A stretch of 5,406 nt of DNA from Nanosynbacter sp. GTDB lineage: Bacteria; Patescibacteriota; Saccharimonadia; Saccharimonadales; Saccharimonadaceae. Shown in pieces: positions 1 through 5,406 of the stretch. The notes under the pieces are model-generated. The model was not told the DNA's origin and made no database searches. It saw nothing but the letters and a program-made list of their open reading frames with translations. Both the position numbers and the translations under genes were made by a program. The stretch is taken from assembly GCA_015257635.1 (NCBI GenBank), contig JABZJU010000040.1:1-5406 (forward strand), written 5' to 3'. Every line of letters begins with the position of its first letter. The first letter of the stretch is position 1.

Positions 1-2332
1 CTATAATAGTCACCACGCTGCTCTTTAGATATTTTTCATCCCACTTTGGCCAGTGACCAACGTGAACCGTATCATCATGACCCATTTCATGCCACAATTC
101 CTCTGTGATATGCGGAGCAAAAGGCGCCAAAATCTGAATCAAACTTTCTAATGCAAATCGCCATTCATCTGACACGTCAATTCCTTGCGATTCTTTTATC
201 TTATACAGACCATTGACCATTTCCATCATCGAAGCCACGGCTGTATTAAACTTCTCATCTTCAATATCGCGAGTAACTTTTTTAATCGTCAAATGAGTTA
301 ACCGCAATAATTCTTGAGCTGTTTTTTCATTCGCACCAAGAGAGTCGTTTGGATTCTTATCAACGAACTCCTGAACCAAGTTCCATGCTCGATTTAAGAA
401 CCTGTAAGTTCCCGGAACACCACGAGGATCCCATGGCGCATCCATGTCATAAGGCGCGATGAACATTTCATAAACTCGCAACGCATCAGCACCATATCCA
501 CTATCCATAATCTCCATCGGATCAATAACATTGCCCTTAGACTTGGACATTTTCTGACCGTCTGGCGCCATAATATAAGCATTATACATCATTCGCTTAA
601 AAGGTTCTGGAGTCGGAACGAGACCGAGCTTATAGAAAAATCGCATCCAAAAACGACTGTATAGCAAGTGAGCCACGGCGTGGTCGGCGCCATTGTAATA
701 ATCAACCGGCATCCAATGGTTAATTCTCTCAGGATTCCATGCTTCATTATCATTGTGCGGGTCGAGATATCGCAAGAAATACCAGCTAGAGCAAGCATAG
801 CCATCCAAAGTATCGGTCTCGCGTCGACCTTCCACCCAATTGTCACCGTCAGGTTTATTTTCCGTAATCGGCACAGTTTTTCCAGTTTCAACATCCACCC
901 AGACTCGCACCCAATCATCAACTTGAGCCAAAACGGAAGTATTACCGCCCGTTGGCTTAAAGTTATCCACCTCTGGCAAAATCACCGGCAAGCATTCATC
1001 AGCCACGGCAATTGGCGCACGACCATCAACATGAACAATTGGAATTGGAGCGCCCCAATAGCGCTGACGAGAAATCAACCAATCGCGCATTTTATATGTG
1101 GTTTTGCTTCGCCCAGAATTCTGCTGCTCCAGCCACGCAACAATTTGCTCGCGAGCATCCTCACTCCTGGTCCCGTTGAATTGACCAGAATTTATCAACT
1201 CACCTTCGCCAGAATAACAGCCAGCATCGGCTGAATGCTCAGGCTTATCAATAACCTGGATAATCGGCAAGTCAAATTTCTCGGCAAACGCAAAATCGCG
1301 CTCGTCGTGCGCTGGCACAGCCATGACTGCGCCGGTTCCATAGCCATCCAAAACATAATCCGCCACCCAGATTGGCAATTTTTGACCATTAACTGGGTTT
1401 ATGACATAACTGCCGGTAAATACGCCTGTTTTCTCTTTATTCTCTTGACGTTCAACATCAGATTTTTGTTGCGAAGCTTGGACATACGCTTCAACCTTTT
1501 CGCGCGTATCAGAATTGACCAACTGAGGAATCAGAGGATGCTCCGGCGCCAAAGCTACATACGTCGCGCCAAATAACGTGTCAGGACGAGTTGTGAAAAC
1601 TGTAATCTTGGAATCTTGACCGCTAACCGCAAACTCAACTTCCGCACCAACTGATCGACCAATCCAATTCTTCTGCATGGTTTTAACCATTTCCGTCCAA
1701 TCAAGCGCATCGGTTGCCTCTAAAATTTCATCTGCATACGCCGTAATTCGGAAAAACCACTGCTTGAGATTTCGCTTGGTTACAGGATTACCGCAGCGCC
1801 AACATTTGCCACCTTCAACCTGTTCGTTAGCAAGCACTGTGTTATCAGTTTCACACCACCATTGCGACTGTTCTTTTTGATATGCCAAATCGTGCTTATA
1901 TAATTGCGTAAAAATCCACTGAGTCCATTTGTAATATTCTGGATCGGCTGTAGAAATTTCTTTTGTCCAATCATAACTAAACCCAAGTCGCTTCAATTGC
2001 TCCTTAAAGTGGACTTTCGCCTCATCGTGTGCCATACGCGGCGTTTTTCCGACTTTAATAGCATAATTTTCAACCGGCAGACCAAAGCTGTCCCAGCCGA
2101 TTGGATGATAGACATTATAGCCCTGCTGACGCTTGAATCGTGCCTTGATGTCGGCAAATTGAAAAGTACGACCGTGACCAATGTGAATTCCCGCCCCTGT
2201 AATCCCCGGAAGCATGCTCAAACTGTAATATTTCGGCCGAGTAGTGTCATTAAAATCAACCGCGTAAGTGCCGTCAGCCTCCCATTTGTTTTGCCATTTT
2301 TGTTCAATTTCTGTCGGATTATAGCGTCTCAT
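1..2332 (-). CDS. leuS: Leucyl-tRNA synthetase, C-terminal end beyond the window
   Basis: This class Ia aminoacyl-tRNA synthetase charges tRNA-Leu with leucine in the cytoplasm. I translated 777 uninterrupted codons, and the frame stays open at the left edge. By family length I expect a few dozen more residues (the end of the C-terminal domain). The ATG at 2332 gives the usual N-terminus MRRYNPTEIEQKWQ. Visible in order: HIGH at residues 50-53; WDSFGLPVEN at about 80-89; a zinc-knuckle-like segment with C160, C177 and C180; the CP1 editing domain, about 224-420, with TTRPDT at 247-252 and AVPAHDERD at 338-346 (both family-conserved Asp residues present); SSWYFLRY at 515-522; NGADHAVAHLLY at 547-558; KMSKS at 594-598; and the anticodon-binding helical domain, with APFAPHITEELW at 736-747. 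Two oddities: the segment before HIGH reads MLPGITGAG instead of the usual M(L/F)PYPSG, and no leucine-specific insertion precedes KMSKS. Family assignment is secure. Confidence 0.97.
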   Translation of the reverse strand, partial: MRRYNPTEIEQKWQNKWEADGTYAVDFNDTTRPKYYSLSMLPGITGAGIHIGHGRTFQFADIKARFKRQQGYNVYHPIGWDSFGLPVENYAIKVGKTPRMAHDEAKVHFKEQLKRLGFSYDWTKEISTADPEYYKWTQWIFTQLYKHDLAYQKEQSQWWCETDNTVLANEQVEGGKCWRCGNPVTKRNLKQWFFRITAYADEILEATDALDWTEMVKTMQKNWIGRSVGAEVEFAVSGQDSKITVFTTRPDTLFGATYVALAPEHPLIPQLVNSDTREKVEAYVQASQQKSDVERQENKEKTGVFTGSYVINPVNGQKLPIWVADYVLDGYGTGAVMAVPAHDERDFAFAEKFDLPIIQVIDKPEHSADAGCYSGEGELINSGQFNGTRSEDAREQIVAWLEQQNSGRSKTTYKMRDWLISRQRYWGAPIPIVHVDGRAPIAVADECLPVILPEVDNFKPTGGNTSVLAQVDDWVRVWVDVETGKTVPITENKPDGDNWVEGRRETDTLDGYACSSWYFLRYLDPHNDNEAWNPERINHWMPVDYYNGADHAVAHLLYSRFWMRFFYKLGLVPTPEPFKRMMYNAYIMAPDGQKMSKSKGNVIDPMEIMDSGYGADALRVYEMFIAPYDMDAPWDPRGVPGTYRFLNRAWNLVQEFVDKNPNDSLGANEKTAQELLRLTHLTIKKVTRDIEDEKFNTAVASMMEMVNGLYKIKESQGIDVSDEWRFALESLIQILAPFAPHITEELWHEMGHDDTVHVGHWPKWDEKYLKSSVVTII

Positions 2333-2339
2333 ATCTGTA

Positions 2340-2348
2340 ATTATAGCA
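2340..2348 (-). promoter_or_regulatory. Extended -10 promoter of leuS (leaderless)
   Basis: On the minus strand the sequence TGC-TATAAT is a perfect -10 hexamer with the TGn extension. Only seven bases separate it from the leuS ATG at 2332, so transcription should start at or within a base or two of the A of the ATG. No Shine-Dalgarno sequence lies before the ATG. This is the layout known for leaderless mRNAs in other bacteria. No convincing -35 box is present 16-18 bases upstream; that position falls in the loop of the neighbouring hairpin. Confidence 0.7.
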
Positions 2349-2379
2349 AATAATCCCGCTCATTACGAACGGGATTATT
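2349..2379 (-). terminator. Hairpin terminator of the surface-protein gene
   Basis: A perfect 10-bp inverted repeat (AATAATCCCG at 2349-2358, CGGGATTATT at 2370-2379) flanks an 11-base loop. The stem can extend by two more pairs (TC/GA) past a single mismatch, leaving a five-base loop. On the minus strand it begins 18 bases after the stop codon of the 2398-3480 gene. The 3' arm ends in ATTATTT, a short imperfect U-tract, so intrinsic termination is plausible but may be inefficient. The last T of that tract (2348) is also the T of the leuS extended -10 element. Confidence 0.6.
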
Positions 2380-2397
2380 ATTAGGCAATTAAGTTAT

Positions 2398-3480
2398 TTA
2401 CCTAGTCGAGGTTGATGATAATCCGCTCGAATACCCTTCCATAAAACCTTCTACAAACTCTTTCAAGCTTTCAGCGTCCGACGGCGCCTTAATCTCCTCA
2501 GACTTGTTCATGTTAATGTCAAATGAAATTTCTACAGAAACCTTCTTGCTATCACCTTTCAACTCTAAGGCTTTCAGTTCATGAGATGACCTATCAACCC
2601 ACACCTTCAATGAAGATTCGTCAATAGATGATGATTCACTACTCTTGTAGCTATTAGATTTTCCGCACTTACCGAGCGCCTTGCCTGCTGATGAATTTTT
2701 AAGCTCATCACTAAATTTCGATAATTTACTATTATCACCCTGCAGTTCAAAACCACGCCCGCCGTTACGATCACTAATCTTTGAATCTTTTATAGTGAAG
2801 AAGCTATTCTTTTGATAAAGTTGAGCCAATTCCTTACGTGCACTTTCGTCACTTTGGATTTTCTTCAGAGCGTCAATGCCACACTTGTACTCATCGCCGA
2901 TTTCATCTGGAGAAACTTTCATCCATGTGCCATTCATTTTATTTATTTCAGAATTTAACTTTTTCAAAGTCTGATCACGATAAGCCTCTATTTGAGCCCT
3001 TGACATCTTGCCGCCAGACGAAGACTCCATAACTATCTCAAGCAAAGTGCCATACAAATCCTTAAAGTTATTTATCTTCACATATATCGTCCCATCATCA
3101 CCAAGAACCATATCACCATCTAGCGGAATACTCTTTTCGACCCCTTTGATATTAAGCTTAGCGTCAATATTAGCCTTTGATTTTCCCGAATCAGTAGCAG
3201 TCTTTACGTTTAGCTCTATTTTTCCTTGGTCGCGCATATCAACAACTACCTTGCCGTCGGCAGTCATCTTCTTTGCCATAATAGCATTAGACACAGCGTC
3301 CGTAACCATCTTTTCTGGATTCTGCCACCACAAGAAATAAACTAGCACAGCAGAAATAATAGCAATAAGAGCTATAACTCCCAGCACTATGCCAATTATC
3401 AATCCCGTTTTCTTCTTTTTTGGTTGCATCGGTACGCCATTATATTGCGGCTGCGGTGCAGGTTGATTACCCTGATCCAT
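2398..3480 (-). CDS. Membrane-anchored extracytoplasmic protein, unknown function
   Basis: This 360-residue protein does not match a family I can name with certainty. Residues 1-20 are rich in Pro, Gln and Asn. A KKKK patch at 21-24 precedes one strongly hydrophobic segment at about 25-51, giving a predicted cytoplasmic N-terminus with the rest (about 52-360) outside. There is no lipobox Cys, so it is a signal anchor rather than a lipoprotein. The outer part alternates short beta-like stretches (for example DGKVVVDM at 75-82 and KVWVDRSSHELKALEL at 292-307) with charged helices. Ser-rich stretches lie at about 263-290 and at the C-terminus. C200 and C272 are the only cysteines, so a disulfide is possible. 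The pattern recalls the LolA/LppX-like fold of cell-wall lipid-carrier or sensor proteins, but that is inference. It has its own extended -10 box and a strong ribosome binding site, and a hairpin terminator follows, so it is probably a monocistronic unit. Confidence 0.85.
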   Translation of the reverse strand: MDQGNQPAPQPQYNGVPMQPKKKKTGLIIGIVLGVIALIAIISAVLVYFLWWQNPEKMVTDAVSNAIMAKKMTADGKVVVDMRDQGKIELNVKTATDSGKSKANIDAKLNIKGVEKSIPLDGDMVLGDDGTIYVKINNFKDLYGTLLEIVMESSSGGKMSRAQIEAYRDQTLKKLNSEINKMNGTWMKVSPDEIGDEYKCGIDALKKIQSDESARKELAQLYQKNSFFTIKDSKISDRNGGRGFELQGDNSKLSKFSDELKNSSAGKALGKCGKSNSYKSSESSSIDESSLKVWVDRSSHELKALELKGDSKKVSVEISFDINMNKSEEIKAPSDAESLKEFVEGFMEGYSSGLSSTSTR

Positions 3481-3481
3481 A

Positions 3482-3490
3482 CTCCCCCTT
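3482..3490 (-). promoter_or_regulatory. Shine-Dalgarno site of the surface-protein gene
   Basis: Minus-strand AAGGGGGAG lies directly before the ATG at 3480. AAGGGGG matches the AAGGAGG consensus at six of seven positions and ends three bases before the base preceding ATG-proximal AGT, so the spacing is rather short. It fixes the ATG at 3480 as the start. It is the only clear Shine-Dalgarno sequence at a gene start in this window. Confidence 0.75.
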
Positions 3491-3510
3491 GTTTTATATA
3501 CCTTGAATTT

Positions 3511-3519
3511 AATATATCA
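3511..3519 (-). promoter_or_regulatory. Extended -10 promoter of the surface-protein gene
   Basis: Minus-strand TGA-TATATT fits the extended -10 pattern with one mismatch in the hexamer. It lies in the 41-base gap just after the Mur-homologue stop codon (3524-3522). Transcription would start around 3504, giving a leader of roughly 24 bases that contains the Shine-Dalgarno site. No -35 hexamer is recognisable. A second AT-rich hexamer (TATAAA, nearer the ATG) is too close to leave room for the Shine-Dalgarno site in the transcript. Confidence 0.45.
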
Positions 3520-3521
3520 CA

Positions 3522-4811
3522 TTAATCTTTAAATTGTGAGAAAAATTGGTTTTTCCTAGCAATCCACTCCGGCGTTTGCCTGACTAAGTATTTATCGTCC
3601 TCAGTGCTATGAAGGTTGATTTTTATAGATTCCTCTAGCCATACGCCGCCACTTGAACCCTTAAACAGAGCAACGCCTTCAGATTTCAATTTGTCGCGCA
3701 CGAAAGACCCAGCCTCGATGGCATTCTTACATTCCTTCACCTGACAACCTCTTTGACGAGCGGCCGGCGCCAAATATTGATTAGCTTTCTCACCAACCGT
3801 CACAACCCAATCCAACAAATCCGGGCTACAATGAGAACCAAGTTCAGCGTGTGCTTGCTCGAAAATCCCCTTTAAGCCATTCATATTGCCAAGTACAGCA
3901 ATTCGCTGCGGAGTCTCAATTCGATACAAAGACTGCAAAGCCGCCAAAGCAGTCAACGGCGTCGAACTATAGCTATCATCAATCAACCAAGTATTATCCG
4001 CACCCTTCAATAAATTCATCCTGCCAGGCAGTGGACGCAAATTCTCTATACCCTTTTTTATATTCTCCTCAGTTTCACCAAACGCATACCCAATAGCTGC
4101 CGCCACGATTGCTGGACGAATATTATGCTCGCCAATTAGCTTAACATTGACTTCTAATCCATTAGGATTTTCTGGCGACATAATAAAGCCGTGATGTCCG
4201 TCTTTCAGGGAAAAATTACGATCGTCAAAATTATACTCCGCCACGGGATCACTTCCGTAAGTAGTGATATTAGGATTCGTCAAAAAACTAGCAAAACGCC
4301 CATCTATATCATCGCGATTTATCATCGCCATTCGCGAGAAATTCGCCAGCGAAATCATCTCATTCGCCACTTCCTCCAAAGAATATTCAACCTGCATTCG
4401 ACCATTCGTCACAGAAGTTACAACCGTAATATCCGGCACAACATAAGCCTTAAACCAATCGTTATAGCCAAGTTCCTTTGGATTAAATTCCTGAACAATC
4501 ACTTGGACTTCCGGTTTTTCGGCCTTAATTCTCTTCTTTACGGCGCGCATCACTTTCCACCATTTGAACAAGCCTTTTTCAGGCATTTTCACGCCCATCA
4601 TCTGAAGGAAAACGTCGGCTTTCGTCTTAGGCTCTTCATTGCGAAGTTGAATATCAAATTGTTGCGCCAAAACTGTACCGATAGCTATTTTTGCACTAGC
4701 CTTTCCGGCGCTACCAGTTATCGCCACAAGCTTCACATCTGGATGAACAGCAAAAAATTCTCGCACTAATTTTGCTAGTTTTTCTTCCCTCTTTTTTGAA
4801 ACAGTAACCAT
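3522..4811 (-). CDS. Mur ligase family protein (MurF-like), divergent and N-terminally short
   Basis: MurF and its relatives are cytoplasmic ATP-dependent amide ligases that build the peptidoglycan peptide. This 429-residue protein shows the central ATPase and C-terminal domains of that family. In order: TGSAGKASAK at 32-41 (P-loop); QEF at 107-109 (the family Glu); PDITVVTSVT at 126-135; GEHN at 227-230; LPGRM at 261-265; DDSYSSTP at 278-285; IAVLGNM at 304-310; AHAELG at 320-325; and FKGSSGG at 383-389. The P-loop begins at about residue 32, so the N-terminal UDP-MurNAc-peptide-binding domain of true MurF (about 100 residues) is absent. Several residues that bind Mg-ATP or are catalytic in MurF are replaced: Walker Thr by A38, the HLE His by R138, the carbamylated Lys by M152, and Asn of DDxYNaNP by S282. 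The start is the ATG at 4811, because an in-frame TAA lies at 4835-4833 with no other start between. There is no Shine-Dalgarno sequence. It may be a ligase for another substrate, or a non-catalytic homologue. Confidence 0.85.
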   Translation of the reverse strand: MVTVSKKREEKLAKLVREFFAVHPDVKLVAITGSAGKASAKIAIGTVLAQQFDIQLRNEEPKTKADVFLQMMGVKMPEKGLFKWWKVMRAVKKRIKAEKPEVQVIVQEFNPKELGYNDWFKAYVVPDITVVTSVTNGRMQVEYSLEEVANEMISLANFSRMAMINRDDIDGRFASFLTNPNITTYGSDPVAEYNFDDRNFSLKDGHHGFIMSPENPNGLEVNVKLIGEHNIRPAIVAAAIGYAFGETEENIKKGIENLRPLPGRMNLLKGADNTWLIDDSYSSTPLTALAALQSLYRIETPQRIAVLGNMNGLKGIFEQAHAELGSHCSPDLLDWVVTVGEKANQYLAPAARQRGCQVKECKNAIEAGSFVRDKLKSEGVALFKGSSGGVWLEESIKINLHSTEDDKYLVRQTPEWIARKNQFFSQFKD

Positions 4812-4817
4812 AACTAT

Positions 4818-4826
4818 ATCATACCA
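4818..4826 (-). promoter_or_regulatory. Extended -10 promoter of the Mur homologue (leaderless)
   Basis: Minus-strand TGG-TATGAT is an extended -10 element with one hexamer mismatch, six bases before the ATG at 4811. A transcript from it would be leaderless or nearly so, which agrees with the lack of a Shine-Dalgarno site. A competing perfect TATAAT lies slightly upstream (4837-4832). It would give a leader of about 13 bases, also without a ribosome binding site. No -35 box is evident for either. Confidence 0.5.
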
Positions 4827-4840
4827 TAAGCATTATAGAA

Positions 4841-4931
4841 GAGCTGCTACGCGCCCACCCGGGGCATATTTGAATATGTGTTTGTCTTTCAATTGGCAAG
4901 CATAGGAGAATGCCCCTATGCGTACCAGCTC
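4841..4931. other. Self-complementary element, possible structured RNA
   Basis: The ends pair over 12 positions with one C-C mismatch: GAGCTGCTACGC at 4841-4852 against GCGTACCAGCTC at 4920-4931. Inside are four consecutive hairpins, given in plus-strand order. GCCC/GGGC (4853-4856, 4862-4865) has a five-base loop. CATAT/ATATG (4865-4869, 4874-4878) has loop TTGA. TTGTC/GGCAA (4882-4886, 4895-4899) contains one G-T pair. GCATAGG/CCTATGC (4900-4906, 4915-4921) has an eight-base loop. Adjacent stems share one or two bases at their junctions. Nearly every base falls in a stem or a small loop, which is unusual for an intergenic gap. A minus-strand RNA is favoured because both neighbours are on that strand. 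It does not match a tRNA, and it lacks the GGAA/AGCAG signature of SRP RNA. It could also be a DNA-level cruciform or protein site, a weak terminator, or a degenerate palindromic repeat. Confidence 0.4.
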
Positions 4932-4938
4932 ATGTTTA

Positions 4939-4967
4939 ATTATGCATTATCGCCCAAAAAAACACAA
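4939..4967 (-). promoter_or_regulatory. Weak candidate promoter for the 4841-4931 element
   Basis: On the minus strand, TTGTGT (4967-4962) and CATAAT (4944-4939) are separated by 17 bases. The expected start is near 4932, almost exactly at the outer end of the 12-bp closing stem. The -35 box matches the consensus at only three of six positions, and the region is AT-rich, so chance is a real alternative. An overlapping GATAAT (4951-4946) is a second possible -10. Confidence 0.22.
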
Positions 4968-4970
4968 GCA

Positions 4971-5406
4971 TCATTTCTCATTTACATATTCTGGCAAAAC
5001 TTTCCCAACTAAAACTACCGCCATCAAAACTGCAAATCCACACATAATTGACGGAATTCCGATAATAGTCGACGGATCAATGATATTGACAAACGTCGTA
5101 GGCGCCATAAATAGAACATATCCCACAATCAACGAACCTAGAGAGCGCCGAATATGTTTGCTGGAGGTTTTGCTACTAACATACGCATAAGCAATTGCTG
5201 CAAATAATAGGCCGTAATAATACAAACCATACCACATTCCGACGCCCGGCTGGTTTTCAAAAATCACATAATTACCCAGGCAAGCCCCAGACTTAATTCC
5301 GTTAGCCTCCAATAGAAAATAGCTAATAAACATTGCGGCAAAAGTGTAACCAAGCACAGGAATCCATCGCCTCTTAGCGCCAGAAAATTTATATATCAAA
5401 TGAATG
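4971..5406 (-). CDS. Multi-spanning membrane protein, unknown function, N-terminus probably beyond the window
   Basis: I do not recognise the family. The frame ends with TGA at 4973-4971 and stays open to the right edge. A TTG at 5399 could start a 142-residue protein, but it has no ribosome binding site in the few bases visible, so an upstream start outside the window is equally likely. Counting from that TTG, four hydrophobic segments are visible: about 12-31, 52-74, 86-106 and 111-132. A basic patch (KTSSKHIRRS, 77-86) lies between the second and third, probably on the cytoplasmic side. The loop between segments 1 and 2 holds a Gly/Asn-rich stretch and C40. The segment MWYGLYYYGLL (55-65) is rich in aromatics. 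No catalytic or transport motif is evident. Its stop codon precedes the structured element by 39 bases. Confidence 0.75.
   Translation of the reverse strand, partial: IHLIYKFSGAKRRWIPVLGYTFAAMFISYFLLEANGIKSGACLGNYVIFENQPGVGMWYGLYYYGLLFAAIAYAYVSSKTSSKHIRRSLGSLIVGYVLFMAPTTFVNIIDPSTIIGIPSIMCGFAVLMAVVLVGKVLPEYVNEK

Noticed and set aside
668..1234. Plus-strand open frame of 188 codons
   Set aside because: It lies entirely opposite the well-conserved leuS coding region and its protein has no recognisable family features. It is a complementary-strand shadow.
4191..4769. Plus-strand open frame of 192 codons
   Set aside because: It overlaps the Mur homologue in full. The His/Arg/Ile-rich composition is what the reverse complement of that gene gives.
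3522..4811. Naming the Mur homologue murF
   Set aside because: The missing N-terminal substrate domain and changed active-site residues make the MurF reaction uncertain, so the gene symbol is left blank.
4841..4931. tRNA, tmRNA or SRP RNA gene
   Set aside because: There is no T-arm with TTCRANT in a proper stem, no CCA-compatible acceptor geometry, no tmRNA ends, and no SRP GGAA/AGCAG apical motif on either strand.
4956..4962. Run of seven A (T on the minus strand) as an intrinsic terminator of the membrane-protein gene
   Set aside because: No stem precedes the T-run on the minus strand, and it is followed by GGGCG.
4971..4973. UGA stop read as Gly or Trp (recoded genetic code)
   Set aside because: Reading through would add only eight codons before a TAA. 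The other genes use UGG for Trp and contain no in-frame UGA, so the standard code fits.
4918..5190. Plus-strand open frame of 90 codons starting in the gap
   Set aside because: Most of it lies opposite the membrane-protein gene, its start lies inside the palindromic element, and its protein has no coherent domain.

Overview
The window looks like chromosomal DNA from a small-genome bacterium, most probably a member of the Patescibacteria/CPR and within it the Saccharibacteria (TM7). This is an inference. It rests on the gene types (a compact leucyl-tRNA synthetase, a truncated MurF-like ligase, and a Lys-rich single-span surface protein behind a Pro/Gln-rich tail), a GC content that looks like the low-to-mid 40s by eye, and short intergenic gaps. 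UGA is not read as an amino acid in any long frame: Trp is UGG throughout and one gene ends on UGA. That argues against the UGA-recoding CPR lineages (Gracilibacteria, Absconditabacteria).

All four supported genes lie on the minus strand, so transcription runs from right to left. In that order they are: a multi-spanning membrane protein of unknown function, open to the right edge (4971-5406); a 159-base gap holding a strongly self-complementary element (4841-4931) and putative promoters; a Mur-ligase-family protein (3522-4811); a membrane-anchored extracytoplasmic protein (2398-3480); a small hairpin terminator; and leuS (2332 down to the left edge, its C-terminal end outside the window). No plus-strand frame looks like a real gene.

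The genes do not form one obvious pathway. LeuS is housekeeping translation. The Mur-ligase homologue and the anchored surface protein both point loosely to the cell envelope. Each of the three visible gene starts has its own extended -10 box (TGn-TAtnaT type). For leuS and the Mur homologue this box sits only 6-7 bases before the ATG, which predicts leaderless mRNAs. The surface-protein gene instead has a normal leader with a purine-rich Shine-Dalgarno sequence.

The points most worth a second look are four. The Mur ligase homologue has lost the N-terminal substrate domain and several catalytic residues. LeuRS has an unusual MLPGITGAG segment before its HIGH motif and no leucine-specific insertion. 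The 4841-4931 element may be a structured RNA. The promoter and terminator between the surface-protein gene and leuS overlap. I see no mobile element, CRISPR array, tRNA or rRNA, and no clear evidence of an undescribed multi-gene system.
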